In this document: positions 22,682 to 31,189 of the stretch, one piece after another
How the letters are laid out: every line of letters begins with the position of its first letter
Position numbering within the stretch: position 1 is the stretch's first letter
NCBI GenBank assembly: GCA_035623275.1
Contig: DASPTT010000019.1
Location: 1 to 31,214 of the forward strand
DNA length: 31,214 nucleotides
Origin: DASPTT01 sp035623275
GTDB lineage: Bacteria; Actinomycetota; Acidimicrobiia; Acidimicrobiales; UBA8190
Reading direction: 5' to 3'
The notes under the pieces: generated by a model
What the model was told of the DNA's origin: nothing
Databases searched by the model: none
What the model saw: only the letters and a program-made list of their open reading frames with translations
Program-made: the position numbers and the translations under genes

Positions 22682-23809
22682 ATGAGCACCCGCCACTACG
22701 CCGTGCCGGTGGAGCAGACCAAGTGGAACCTGCCGGGCCACGGCACCGAGGTGGTCTTCAACTGGGAGTACGACGAAGGCCGCGACCGGATGCTCTCGCT
22801 CTACGAGCAGGGCAAGGACAAGCAGTGGAACACCAACACGCGCGTCGACTGGTCGATCGACATCGACTTCGCCGACCAGGGTGCGATGCCCGACTACCAG
22901 ACCGCGCTCTTCGGCTCCGAGATCTGGGACAAGCTCAGCCGGGAGCAGAAGGACGAGGTGCGCCTGCACCAGCTGGCGTGGACCTTCTCGCAATTCCTCC
23001 ACGGCGAACAGGGCGCGCTCATCTGCACGGCCAAGATCGTCGAGACGGTCCCCGACGTCGACTCGAAGTTCTACGCGGCGACCCAGGTCATCGACGAGGC
23101 CCGCCACGTCGAGACCTATGCCCGGTACCTCAACACCAAGGTCGGGCTCATGTACCCGATCAACCCCCACCTGCAGACCCTGCTGGACCAGACGATCAGC
23201 GACAGCCGCTGGGACTTCACCTACCTGGGCATGCAGATGATGGTCGAGGGCGTGGCCCTGGGCGCGTTCGGCGTGATCCGCGACCTGACCGAGGAGCCGC
23301 TCACCAAGTCGGTCAACGCCTACGTCATGAGCGACGAGGCCCGCCACGTCGCCTTCGGCATCGCCGCCCTGCAGGACGCCTACCGGGACATCACCGAGGC
23401 CGAGCGAAGCGAACGCGAGGAGTTCGTCGTGGAGGCCTCCTATCTCCTGCGCGACCGGTTCCTGGCCGGCGAGGTGTGGGAGCGCCTGGGTCTCCCCGTC
23501 GACGAGTGCTGCCGCTACGTCGAGCAGGCCCAGATCATGGGCGAGTTCCGCAAGCGCCTGTTCAGCCGCATCGTCCCCAACGTGAAGAAGATCGGCCTGT
23601 GGGGACCCAAGATCCAGGCCGCCTTCCTCGACATGGGCGTGCTCGACTTCCAGGACGTCGACGTCGAAGGCCTCATGGCGCAGGACGAGGACATCGCCCT
23701 GGAGCTCGACCGCATCCTGGCCGAGCGCCGGGCCGACGGGGCGGTCGCGCCGGCCGACGCGGGGACGCGCGCCGGCGAGATCGCCACCACCATCGCCGCC
23801 GCCGACTGA
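22682..23809 (+). CDS. Ferritin-like diiron carboxylate protein (R2-like or AurF-like oxygenase candidate)
   Basis: The 375-residue soluble helical protein carries a complete diiron ligand set: Glu109 in FLHGEQGAL, Glu139 and His142 in IDEARHVE, Glu189 in MMVEGVALG, and Glu219 and His222 in SDEARHVAFG. The two DEARH motifs and their spacing match ribonucleotide-reductase R2-like and N-oxygenase (AurF-like) ferritin-superfamily proteins. No radical-bearing partner or NrdE-type gene is near, so an oxygenase or oxidase acting on a small molecule or acyl chain is more likely than ribonucleotide reduction. The C-terminus beyond about 340 is a flexible Ala/Glu-rich tail. It lies 99 bases downstream of the TetR gene behind a tandem repeat and has a strong ribosome binding site. 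A PIG-L gene follows closely. Substrate unknown. Confidence 0.88.
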   Translation: MSTRHYAVPVEQTKWNLPGHGTEVVFNWEYDEGRDRMLSLYEQGKDKQWNTNTRVDWSIDIDFADQGAMPDYQTALFGSEIWDKLSREQKDEVRLHQLAWTFSQFLHGEQGALICTAKIVETVPDVDSKFYAATQVIDEARHVETYARYLNTKVGLMYPINPHLQTLLDQTISDSRWDFTYLGMQMMVEGVALGAFGVIRDLTEEPLTKSVNAYVMSDEARHVAFGIAALQDAYRDITEAERSEREEFVVEASYLLRDRFLAGEVWERLGLPVDECCRYVEQAQIMGEFRKRLFSRIVPNVKKIGLWGPKIQAAFLDMGVLDFQDVDVEGLMAQDEDIALELDRILAERRADGAVAPADAGTRAGEIATTIAAAD

Positions 23810-23847
23810 GGGTGGAGGTGCGGGCGCCCACGGCCGGGGCACCCGCC

Positions 23848-24624
23848 ATGCGCGTCGAGCCCGGCGTGGTCTCCCCGCATCTCGACGACGCGGTCCTGAG
23901 CTGCGGGCGCATGCTCGCCGCCAACCCCGGTGCGCTGGTGGTCACCGTGTTCGACGGCGGTCCCGCGTCGGTCGACCCGGTCACCTGGTGGGACGGCCGG
24001 TGCGGGTTCGCCGCCGGCGACGACGTCACCGCCGTACGGCGCGCCGAGGACCGTGCCGCGTTGGACCTGCTCGGTGCGAGCGCCAACCACCTCGGGTTCT
24101 GGGACCACCAGTACCGGGAGGAGGCCTACGGCTACCCGGGGCCCGAGGGCGACGCCTTGGTGGAAGCGGTCGCGCGAGCGCTCGGAGACCTCGTCGATCG
24201 GGCCGGCACGGATCCTGGCGCACCGACGACCTGGCTCGTGCCGCTGGGGCTGGTGCACCCCGACCACCGGTTGACGGCGCGGGCGGCGCTCGCCGTGGCC
24301 GAAAGCCGGCCGGGATCGGTATGGGTCCTCTACGAGGAGCTGCCCTACGGCGCCCAGTACCCGGACCATGTCGGGCCCGCGCTCGACGCGCTGTCGGCAC
24401 GGGGCTTCGGGCTCCACGACGACCTCGCCGGGACGGGCCTGGCCTTGCCCGACGCCCAAGGCGGGCACGACGCCAAGGCGGCCGCCGTGGCCGCCTACGC
24501 GTCGCAGGGCCCCGGCCTCGGTGAGGACGCGCTGTCGGCGGCGCTCCACGGTGACGAGCGCCTGCACCGGCTCGTCGTCCCGGGGCGCCGAGGCGGCGCG
24601 GGCCGGGGCCGGACGTCTCCCTAG
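23848..24624 (+). CDS. PIG-L family (LmbE-like) deacetylase
   Basis: The 258-residue protein has the zinc motif SPHLDD (9-14, His11 and Asp14) and the second ligand segment HPDHR (137-141). The family removes N-acetyl groups from sugars such as GlcNAc-inositol (MshB), bacillithiol precursors or antibiotics. VEPGVVSPHLDDAVLSCG at the N-terminus and YEELPY (about 175-180) fit LmbE-like sugar deacetylases. ATG 23848 is used; in-frame GTG codons at 23812 and 23818 are possible, and none has a clear ribosome binding site. It starts 38 bases after the diiron gene on the same strand, so co-transcription is likely. Its stop codon shares the palindrome CTAG with that of the convergent Lhr gene. Confidence 0.85.
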   Translation: MRVEPGVVSPHLDDAVLSCGRMLAANPGALVVTVFDGGPASVDPVTWWDGRCGFAAGDDVTAVRRAEDRAALDLLGASANHLGFWDHQYREEAYGYPGPEGDALVEAVARALGDLVDRAGTDPGAPTTWLVPLGLVHPDHRLTARAALAVAESRPGSVWVLYEELPYGAQYPDHVGPALDALSARGFGLHDDLAGTGLALPDAQGGHDAKAAAVAAYASQGPGLGEDALSAALHGDERLHRLVVPGRRGGAGRGRTSP

Positions 24625-27600
24625 CGGCTGCCCACCGCCGGACCGCCGACCGAGGGGCGGGCGCGGGACACCCGCGGCTCGTCGGGCACCTGGGCCCCGT
24701 CGCGGTAGGCGACCCAGTTCGTCCGGACCGCGGGCACGCGCGGGCCCGGGAGCACGATCCCAACCACGTTGAGAGGGTCGGCGGCGTTGACCCGGACCTC
24801 CTCGCCCTGCCGCGCGGTCCGGCGCACCCGCCGCAGCTCTTCCACCGCCTCGGGCAGGGCGTACTGCTCGCCGGCGAAGCCCGAGACGAAGCGACCCCCG
24901 CGCACGATGCCCCGCGCCTCGAACCGGCGCAGGGCCCACACGATCTCCCGCCAGGGCAACGCCACGTCCTCGCGGGCCATGAGGTCCCAGAAGACCACGC
25001 CCCAGCGCGCCAGGAGCTGACCGGCCACCTGCTCGGCCAGGGTGTCGACGTCCTCGGCGACGACGACGCCCGGGAGCAGCGACCACCGGCCCTCGCCGCC
25101 TTGGCGCCAGCTCGGCGTGCGCCCGCCGAGCCGCCCCACGCGGGTGCGCTGCTCGTGTCGCCGGCGGCGGTTCCAGGTGTCACGCGCCGAGAGGAGGGAG
25201 CGCACCGCCTGAAAGCCGTCCGCGGTCACGATGCCACGAGCCACGAGGTCCCACAAGCCCTCCTCGACCTCCACGGGCAGCCGGCCCGTCAGGGTCCGAA
25301 GCTCGGCGTGGAACAGCGCGCCGTTCGACCGCAGGGCCTCGAGCACGTCGCGTGCCGCGCCGTGCTCGGGCTCGACCGGTCGGGCCGTCCCCCGTGCGCT
25401 CTGCAGCAGCCAGGGCAGGTCGTCGCGCATCGCGAAGGTGACGGGCGTGGCCCGCGACGGTGTGGCCGCGCCGCGTCGCGGCCCGCCCTCGGCGTCGCCC
25501 GGGCGCAGGCCGACGCGGCCCCACACGAGCTCGCCAGAGAGGCACAGATCCTCGAGCCACTGGGTCTGGTACTGCTCGACACGCGCGGGGAGGACGGATT
25601 CCTCCCAGGCCCCTGCGGGGATCTCGAACCCCTGGAGCTGGTCGACCACGGCCAGCACCCCGGCACGGCCGTGGCGCTGGGTGCCCGGCGCCGCGTGCTG
25701 CCAGCGCAGGAGGAAGCGCACGAACTCCTGCGCGCTCACCGGCTCGATCTCTCGCCGGAGCCGGCCCTGGGTGTAGGCGTGGATCCGCGCCAGGAGCCGC
25801 CGGGCGCACCACTGCTCGTCGTCGATCGCCGGGTCGAAGTGCCCGCGCATGGCGAATCCTTCGGCCTCCAGACGGGCCAGGCCCACCGCCACCCGAGCGG
25901 CCGGGACCGCGCACTCCTCGGCCAGCTGCTCCAGGGTCATCGGCCCGGCCACGTCCAGGTGCCCGCGTGCGACGTCCGCGACAGCAACGTCCGGGTCGTG
26001 CGCGGCAGTGCCCTCGGCCGGCGGCGAGAGAGGGGCGACCAGGTCGGGCACGAGGCGGGCCCCGGGGAACAGGGCCTCGACCGCGGCGCGCCGCTCGACC
26101 GCGCACCAGAGCCGGAGCTCGGCCTCGGACAGGGTCACCTCCATGGCCCGGCCCGCGTCGCGCAGCGCCGCGAACCATGTCCGATGCGCCTCGTCGGGTA
26201 CCGGTCGCAGCACCACCGCCGACAGGAGCAGGTCGTGGAGCTCCTCGGCGTCGCGAACCTCGGGGGCGGCCTCGGCCCGGACGCGCTCGACGGCGGCGGC
26301 ATCGAGCTGGCCGAGGGACTTGGCCTCCAGCGGCAGGCCGCGCCGCAGCTGGACCGCCCGGGTCCGGCGCTCCTCGAGGGGCGCGTCGTCGAGGAACGTG
26401 TAGGGCTTGCCGTTGAGGATCTCGTGCGAGAAGACCGAGGGCTCGGTGGTCTCCACGAAGTGGACGCGCACCTTCCCCGACTCGATCCGCCGCAGGGTCT
26501 CGACGAGCCCGTCCAGGTCCATGGCCTCGTGCAGGCAGTCGTCCATCGTCTGGCGCACGAGCACGTGATCGGGGACCTGGATGGGCCCGGCCGCCGCGTT
26601 CTCCTGGCAGGCCGCCAGTGCCGGGAAGACCGCGGCCATCAGGTCGTCCGACTCCATCCGCTGGACCGGCAGCGGGTTCTTCTTGCCGCCCCGGAAGCGC
26701 AGCACCGCCAGCGAGCGGTTGAGGTTCCAGCGCCAGCGCGACGCGAACATGGGTGACGCCAGCACCGCCTGGGTGAGCGTGGCCTGCGCGGTGTTGGAGT
26801 GCACCAGCTTGGGCGCCGACGCCAACGGGAAGCTGTGCTGCGGGCCGAGCGAGAGGACCACCGCGTCGTCGGTTGCGGCGGCTTGCAGCTCGAAGTCGAA
26901 CGTGGCACAGAAGCGCTTGCGCAGCGCCAGTCCCAGGCCCTTGTTGATGCGGCCCCCGAAGGGGGCGTGCACGACGAGCTGCATCCCCCCGGCCTCGTCG
27001 AAGAACCGCTCGAAGACGACGTCGTCGCCGGTGGGCATCGTGCCCAGCTCGCCGAGGCCGGCGGCCAGATATTGGACGAGCTCGGCCGCCGCCTCGGGTC
27101 CGAGCCCGCAGCGCGCCGCGACATCCGCCGTCGCGCCGTGCACGCCAGACGCGTCCGAGAGCAGCTCGCCGACGCGCCCGCGCAGCGCCGAGACCTCCTC
27201 CGAGAGCTCGGCGGTCCTGCTCGGCGCCTCCCCGACCCAGAACGGGACCGTGGGGTGCGCCCCCTCGGCGTCCTGGACCCGGACCTCGCCCTGGGTGACC
27301 CGGCGGATCCGCCACGAGTGCGTGCCGAGGAGGAACACGTCGCCCACCATCGACTCGATGGCGAAGTCCTCGTTGACCGAGCCGACCGGTGTGCCGTCGG
27401 GCTCCGCCACCACCCGGTAGTCGCCCACCTCGGCGATCGCCCCTCCGCTGGTCAGCGCGGCCAGCCGGGCGCCGCGCCGTGGCCGCAGGACCCCGTTCAC
27501 CCCGTCGCGGTGGAGGTACGCCATGCGCTTGCCCCGGCCGGTGGCGATGCCCTCGGACGCCAGCGCCACCACCTCGTCGAAGTCGCGGCGCGCCAGCCCG

Positions 27601-28994
27601 GCGTAGGGAGCGGCCCCGCGCACCAGGTCGTAGAGGTCGTCCTCCTTCCACTCCTCGGCCGCGGCCACCTCGGCGACCACCTGCTGCACGAGGATGTCGA
27701 GCGGCGCCACCGGCTGCACGGTGGCGTCCAGCCGCCCGGCGCGTACCGCCGCCAGGAGGGCGGCGCACTCGACGAGCTCGTCGCGCGTCATGGGATAGAG
27801 GATCCCCTCGGGGACCCCGGTGCGCGAGTGGTTGGAGCGCCCGACGCGCTGGAGGAGCGTGGCGACGGCCCGGGGCGAGCCGACCTGGCAGACGAGCTCC
27901 ACGGGGCCGACGTCGATGCCGAGTTCGAGCGAGGCCGTGGCCACCAGTGCCCGCAGGTCGCCGGCGCGCAGGCGGTCCTCGGTCTTGAGCCGCCGGTCCT
28001 TCGACAGGGACCCGTGGTGGGCCGCCACCTGGTCCGGCCCGAGGCGGTCGCCGAGCATGTGGGCCAGGCGCTCGGACATGCGGCGGGTGTTGACGAAGAC
28101 GAGCGTCGTGCGGTGGCCGGCCACGTGGCCCGCGATCCGGTCGACGATCTCCTCGAACTGTTCCGTGGACGCCACCGCGGCGAGCTCCGTGTCGGGGAGC
28201 TCGATCGACAGGGCGAGGGCGCGCGCGTGCCCGCAGTCGACGACGGTGGGGGCGCGCCGCTCTTCGGATCCGACGAGGAGCCGGGCCGTAGCCTCGATCG
28301 GCCGCTGGGTGGCCGAGAGCCCGATCCGCTGCGGGTGCCGCCCGAGCTGCAGGTGCTCGAGCCGCTCCAGGGTCAGCGCCAGGTGCGAGCCGCGCTTGTC
28401 GCGGGCCAGCGCGTGGATCTCGTCGACGATCACCGTGTCGACGGCGCCGAGCACGGCGCGGCTGCGCTCGGCGGTGACGTAGAGATAGAGGCTCTCGGGC
28501 GTCGTCACGAGGAAGGTCGGCGGCGTCCTCACCATGGCCGTGCGCGTCGACGGCGGCGTGTCGCCGGTGCGCACCGCCACCGTGACGGGGGCGGGCTCCA
28601 GCCCGAGCTCGCGCGCCACCGCCGCGATCTCCGCCAACGGCCCCTGGAGGTTCTGGTGGATGTCGACGGCCAGCGCCTTGAGCGGCGACACGTAGACGAC
28701 GCGCGTACCGGAGATGTCGCGCCCCTCGCCGTAGGCCCGGTACAGCGCGTCGATCGACACGAGGAAGCCGGCGAGGGTCTTGCCCGAGCCGGTGGGCGCG
28801 GCCACCAACGTGTCCGAGCCGGCGCGGATCGCCGGCCAGCCCCGCGCCTGGGGTTCGGTGGCCCCGTCGGGGAAGCGGCGGGCGAACCATGCGGCCACCG
28901 CCGGGTGGAACCCGTCCAGCGCGGGATCGGCCGGGCGGGCACGGGCCCCGTCGGGCGCGCCGGGATCCGGGGATCGCTCGGGCTGCTGCGTCAC
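24621..28994 (-). CDS. lhr: Lhr family large ATP-dependent DNA helicase
   Basis: This 1457-residue SF2 helicase is close in size to mycobacterial Lhr (about 1500). RecA domain 1 has the Q-motif region, Walker A AAPTGSGKT (65-73), VVYVSPLKALAVD (99-111), TTPESLYLY and the DEIH box (191-194). SATQRP follows as motif III. RecA domain 2 has TLVFVNTRRMSERLAHML, the HHGSLSKDRR segment, ATASLELGIDVG and QRVGRSNHSRTG. A winged helix and the Lhr beta-barrel (about 450-860) come next, with PFGGRINKGLGLALRKRF. A long C-terminal region (about 870-1457) with predicted winged-helix repeats follows. Lhr is a 3'-5' translocase in DNA damage response; mycobacterial Lhr is induced by mitomycin C. GTG 28994 is chosen because upstream residues in this frame look non-coding. 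It is divergent from the CAP-like gene and convergent with PIG-L. Confidence 0.94.
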   Translation of the reverse strand: MTQQPERSPDPGAPDGARARPADPALDGFHPAVAAWFARRFPDGATEPQARGWPAIRAGSDTLVAAPTGSGKTLAGFLVSIDALYRAYGEGRDISGTRVVYVSPLKALAVDIHQNLQGPLAEIAAVARELGLEPAPVTVAVRTGDTPPSTRTAMVRTPPTFLVTTPESLYLYVTAERSRAVLGAVDTVIVDEIHALARDKRGSHLALTLERLEHLQLGRHPQRIGLSATQRPIEATARLLVGSEERRAPTVVDCGHARALALSIELPDTELAAVASTEQFEEIVDRIAGHVAGHRTTLVFVNTRRMSERLAHMLGDRLGPDQVAAHHGSLSKDRRLKTEDRLRAGDLRALVATASLELGIDVGPVELVCQVGSPRAVATLLQRVGRSNHSRTGVPEGILYPMTRDELVECAALLAAVRAGRLDATVQPVAPLDILVQQVVAEVAAAEEWKEDDLYDLVRGAAPYAGLARRDFDEVVALASEGIATGRGKRMAYLHRDGVNGVLRPRRGARLAALTSGGAIAEVGDYRVVAEPDGTPVGSVNEDFAIESMVGDVFLLGTHSWRIRRVTQGEVRVQDAEGAHPTVPFWVGEAPSRTAELSEEVSALRGRVGELLSDASGVHGATADVAARCGLGPEAAAELVQYLAAGLGELGTMPTGDDVVFERFFDEAGGMQLVVHAPFGGRINKGLGLALRKRFCATFDFELQAAATDDAVVLSLGPQHSFPLASAPKLVHSNTAQATLTQAVLASPMFASRWRWNLNRSLAVLRFRGGKKNPLPVQRMESDDLMAAVFPALAACQENAAAGPIQVPDHVLVRQTMDDCLHEAMDLDGLVETLRRIESGKVRVHFVETTEPSVFSHEILNGKPYTFLDDAPLEERRTRAVQLRRGLPLEAKSLGQLDAAAVERVRAEAAPEVRDAEELHDLLLSAVVLRPVPDEAHRTWFAALRDAGRAMEVTLSEAELRLWCAVERRAAVEALFPGARLVPDLVAPLSPPAEGTAAHDPDVAVADVARGHLDVAGPMTLEQLAEECAVPAARVAVGLARLEAEGFAMRGHFDPAIDDEQWCARRLLARIHAYTQGRLRREIEPVSAQEFVRFLLRWQHAAPGTQRHGRAGVLAVVDQLQGFEIPAGAWEESVLPARVEQYQTQWLEDLCLSGELVWGRVGLRPGDAEGGPRRGAATPSRATPVTFAMRDDLPWLLQSARGTARPVEPEHGAARDVLEALRSNGALFHAELRTLTGRLPVEVEEGLWDLVARGIVTADGFQAVRSLLSARDTWNRRRRHEQRTRVGRLGGRTPSWRQGGEGRWSLLPGVVVAEDVDTLAEQVAGQLLARWGVVFWDLMAREDVALPWREIVWALRRFEARGIVRGGRFVSGFAGEQYALPEAVEELRRVRRTARQGEEVRVNAADPLNVVGIVLPGPRVPAVRTNWVAYRDGAQVPDEPRVSRARPSVGGPAVGSR

Positions 28995-29020
28995 CTCGTC
29001 ATTCCACCATGCGGGTGTCG

Positions 29021-29038
29021 CCGCCCGACAGCGGGCGG
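29021..29038. other. Stem-loop upstream of lhr
   Basis: CCGCCCG-ACAG-CGGGCGG is a perfect 7-bp stem with a 4-base loop in the 148-base region between divergent lhr and the CAP-like gene. It would lie 27 bases before the lhr GTG in the message leader and could affect expression. I found no clear promoter for either gene in this interval. Confidence 0.35.
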
Positions 29039-29142
29039 GCGCGTTGGTGGCCCCCCCGGACCGGGGCCGCGTCGTCGGTTGGTCCCACTGACCAGCGCAA
29101 GCCGCCACGGAGGACGAGCGTTGTCCGCGAGTTGCCCGGTTT

Positions 29143-30171
29143 GTGACGCAGGATCGGGCCCGCGACGGTCATGATGATCCCGCCCCGCCCGCCCCCGAAG
29201 GAGCCGGTCCCCTGCCCGCCACCCCGTCTTCGCTTCGCCGCGTCCCGCCGGCGGCGAAAGCCCTGATGACCGCCGTGTGCCTTGTCGTCGGCACCTCTCT
29301 CGCCGTCGTCCTGGCCGTTCCGTCGCCGTCGAGCAGCCCCAGCACCACCGGGGCGCACGTGACGGGTGCGCTGCGCGCGCTCCAGCCGCCGACGACGACC
29401 ACGACGACCACCACGACGACGGCCCCGCCTCCTCCGCCTCCGACGACCGCCCCGCCCGGCCCCCGGCCGGTCGTCGCCCCGACCCCCGCTCCGGCACCTC
29501 CCCCGCCGCCGCCACCGGTGGTCCACGCCGTGGTGGTCACCGCCCTCGGCGACCCCTCGGCCAGCATCCCGCCGGACCCCGATTTCCGCACCGTCTGCGC
29601 GTCGGGCGGGTTCGACCAGTCCTCGTCCTGCGTGGGCACCACGCTCGCCGCCATCGACCACGCCCGTGCCCTGAGCGGCCTGCCCGACATGACGCTGCCC
29701 TCCAACTGGTGGTCGCTCGACGGCGGGCAGCAGCTGTTCGTGGCCACCGACCTCGAGCGCACGGTGCGCGGCCTGCCGCCGTTGTCGGCCATGGCGAGCG
29801 CGCTCGACGGCGCCGCGGTCCAAGGGGTGCAGAGCGACAGCGACCCCGGGCCGCCGCCGGGGTTCCCGTGGACGGCGTGGGGCAGCAATTGGGCCGGGAA
29901 CCTCGGCAACCCCCTCGAGGCCATGTACCTGTGGATGTACGACGACGGCTCCGGCGGAGGGAACGTGAATTGCAGCCCGTCGGATCCCGGCGGGTGCTGG
30001 GAGCACCGCCACAACATCCTGATGGGCCTGGCGTGCGCACCCTGCGTCATGGGCGCGGCCTGGGGTACCGGCCCCTCGGGGATCACCGCCGGCGCCGAGA
30101 TCCTCACCGACAGCTCCGGGAGCCCGGCAGTGGACTTCACCTGGGCCGAGGAGCAGCCCTACCTCGGCTGA
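29143..30171 (+). CDS. Secreted or membrane-anchored CAP/SCP-like protein with Thr/Pro linker
   Basis: The 342-residue protein has a cytosolic N-terminus (1-37), a hydrophobic helix (about 38-60, ALMTAVCLVVGTSLAVVLAV), a low-complexity Thr/Pro linker (83-125) and a C-terminal domain from about 150. That domain resembles bacterial CAP/SCP proteins: LERTVRGLPPL for the NxxR..GLPPL opening, WAGNLGNPLEAMYLWMYDDG and the WEHRHNILMG block (a variant of GHRxNIL). Six cysteines in the exported domain (including CWEHRH and CAPC) suggest disulfides. The linker is likely to span the cell wall and could be mannosylated. The role of bacterial CAP proteins is mostly unknown. GTG 29143 is used; ATG 29266 would shorten the N-terminus and give a classical signal peptide. 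The end overlaps that of the convergent TetR gene by 13 bases. Confidence 0.78.
   Translation: MTQDRARDGHDDPAPPAPEGAGPLPATPSSLRRVPPAAKALMTAVCLVVGTSLAVVLAVPSPSSSPSTTGAHVTGALRALQPPTTTTTTTTTTAPPPPPPTTAPPGPRPVVAPTPAPAPPPPPPPVVHAVVVTALGDPSASIPPDPDFRTVCASGGFDQSSSCVGTTLAAIDHARALSGLPDMTLPSNWWSLDGGQQLFVATDLERTVRGLPPLSAMASALDGAAVQGVQSDSDPGPPPGFPWTAWGSNWAGNLGNPLEAMYLWMYDDGSGGGNVNCSPSDPGGCWEHRHNILMGLACAPCVMGAAWGTGPSGITAGAEILTDSSGSPAVDFTWAEEQPYLG
29389..29517 (+). repeat. Thr/Pro low-complexity coding repeat
   Basis: Residues 83-125 of the CAP-like protein: ten consecutive threonines (ACG/ACC codons, 29392-29421), then runs of prolines. The triplet repeat is prone to length change and probably varies between relatives. 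Confidence 0.8.
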
Positions 30172-30710
30172 GGGCCCGCGAACGCCTTCGCCCCCGCCGC
30201 CCACGTCCGGTCGAGGTCGCTTGACTCGGGGAAACGGCCGTCGAGCTCGAGGACGACCATGCCGTGGGCGAAGGACCACAGGGCCTGGGCCACGTGCGGG
30301 TCGCCGGTGACCGTGAGGAAGGGCGCACCCGCCCAGTCCTCCAGGCCCGGGGTGAGCTCGTCGCGGGCCAGCGGGCCCACCGTGGCCAGGCGGTAGAGGT
30401 TGGGATGGGACAAGGCCTCGGCGCGGTACGTGCGCAGCAGCTCCCGCAGGCCCTGACGGGACGGGGCGGCGTCGACGGCGCGGTGCAGGGCGACGCCCAC
30501 CTCGTCGAGGCCCTGCTCGACCAGCGCCATCTCCAGGTCCCGCTTGGACGCGAAGTGCTTGTAGAGCGACGGCGCCCGGATGCCGAGCCGCTGCGCGATC
30601 CGGCGCATGGTCACCGCGGCCTGCCCCTCGGACTCGAGGATGTCGCGTGCGCACGCCACGATCTGCTCGGCCCGGGCGCTGCGAGCGGGACGCGGCGGTC
30701 GCCCGCTCAC
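30159..30710 (-). CDS. TetR family regulator with WHG C-terminal domain
   Basis: The 183-residue protein has the TetR DNA-binding domain at 12-58 (ARDILESEGQAAVTMRRIAQRLGIRAPSLYKHFASKRDL) and a C-terminal domain whose ALWSFAHGMVVLELDGRFP motif matches the WHG-type TetR C-terminus common in actinobacteria. GTG 30710 overlaps the TGA of the upstream DDN-family gene (GTGA, 30707-30710), so the two are translationally coupled. The frame is open further upstream, but those residues overlap the DDN gene in another frame. It may regulate its own operon. Ligand unknown. Confidence 0.9.
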   Translation of the reverse strand: MSGRPPRPARSARAEQIVACARDILESEGQAAVTMRRIAQRLGIRAPSLYKHFASKRDLEMALVEQGLDEVGVALHRAVDAAPSRQGLRELLRTYRAEALSHPNLYRLATVGPLARDELTPGLEDWAGAPFLTVTGDPHVAQALWSFAHGMVVLELDGRFPESSDLDRTWAAGAKAFAGPQPR

Positions 30711-31177
30711 CGGGCGGCGGCGTCCGCGTCGTGCAGGGCGAAGACCGGGTGCCGCGGGGCGATGGCAGCCAGTGTGGCGTCGTCCGCGTCGGGGCCGACG
30801 CCGTCGAAGAACACACCCACCTCGGCCCGCCAGCGCCGCAGGTAGGCCCGGAGGATGACGGGCTTGTCCGCATCGGGCACCTCGACGGCCACGCACCCTT
30901 CGCGGCGCCGGCCCAGGAGGAGCTCCAGCCGGCCCTGCGCGGCACGGACGTTGCGCACCCACTCGCCCTCGCCGCGGGGCGAGACCAGGTACCGGCGTCC
31001 CTCCAGCACGAGGAGGTTCACCGGCACCCGGCGGGGCAGACCGCTGCGCCTGCCTCGCACCTCGAGCACCCGGCTCCCCCACACGCTGATCCCCAGCCGG
31101 GTGAGCCCGGCCACGGCCCGGTTGAAGACCCGGCGGGTGAACCAGCCCGGGCGCCGGTAGTGGGTGGTGGTCGACAT
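30707..31177 (-). CDS. DDN/Rv3547-like deazaflavin (F420)-dependent nitroreductase family protein
   Basis: The 156-residue protein has the split-beta-barrel flavin/F420 fold of the DDN (DUF385) family: LEVRGRRSGLPRRVPVNLLVLEGRRYLVSPRGEGEWVRNVRAA. In it, GRRSG, PVN and the SPRGEGEWVRNVRA block match the cofactor-binding strand-turn region. DDN of Mycobacterium tuberculosis reduces menaquinone with F420H2 and activates pretomanid. F420 use is likely but not proven from sequence. ATG 31177 is preferred because GGAAGG lies six bases upstream; ATG 31183 sits directly against that site. The gene runs close to the window end and is complete. It is coupled to the downstream TetR gene. Confidence 0.85.
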   Translation of the reverse strand: MSTTTHYRRPGWFTRRVFNRAVAGLTRLGISVWGSRVLEVRGRRSGLPRRVPVNLLVLEGRRYLVSPRGEGEWVRNVRAAQGRLELLLGRRREGCVAVEVPDADKPVILRAYLRRWRAEVGVFFDGVGPDADDATLAAIAPRHPVFALHDADAAAR

Positions 31178-31183
31178 GGGCAT

Positions 31184-31189
31184 CCTTCC
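31184..31189 (-). promoter_or_regulatory. Ribosome binding site deciding the DDN-family start
   Basis: On the minus strand GGAAGG is separated by six bases (ATGCCC) from ATG 31177. It touches ATG 31183 directly, so the second ATG is the likely start. Confidence 0.65.

Noticed and set aside
22270..24624. A 784-codon frame covering TetR, the repeat, the diiron gene and PIG-L
   Set aside because: Only its last 258 codons are real (PIG-L). The rest is out of frame with two confident genes, and the His/Pro/Thr repeat peptide it would encode comes from the 12-bp array.
25180..28890. A 1236-codon second frame on the lhr strand and a 791-codon frame on the opposite strand (26799-29174)
   Set aside because: Both are Arg/Gly/Pro- or Val/His/Asp-biased shadows of lhr, which has all SF2 helicase motifs in its own frame.
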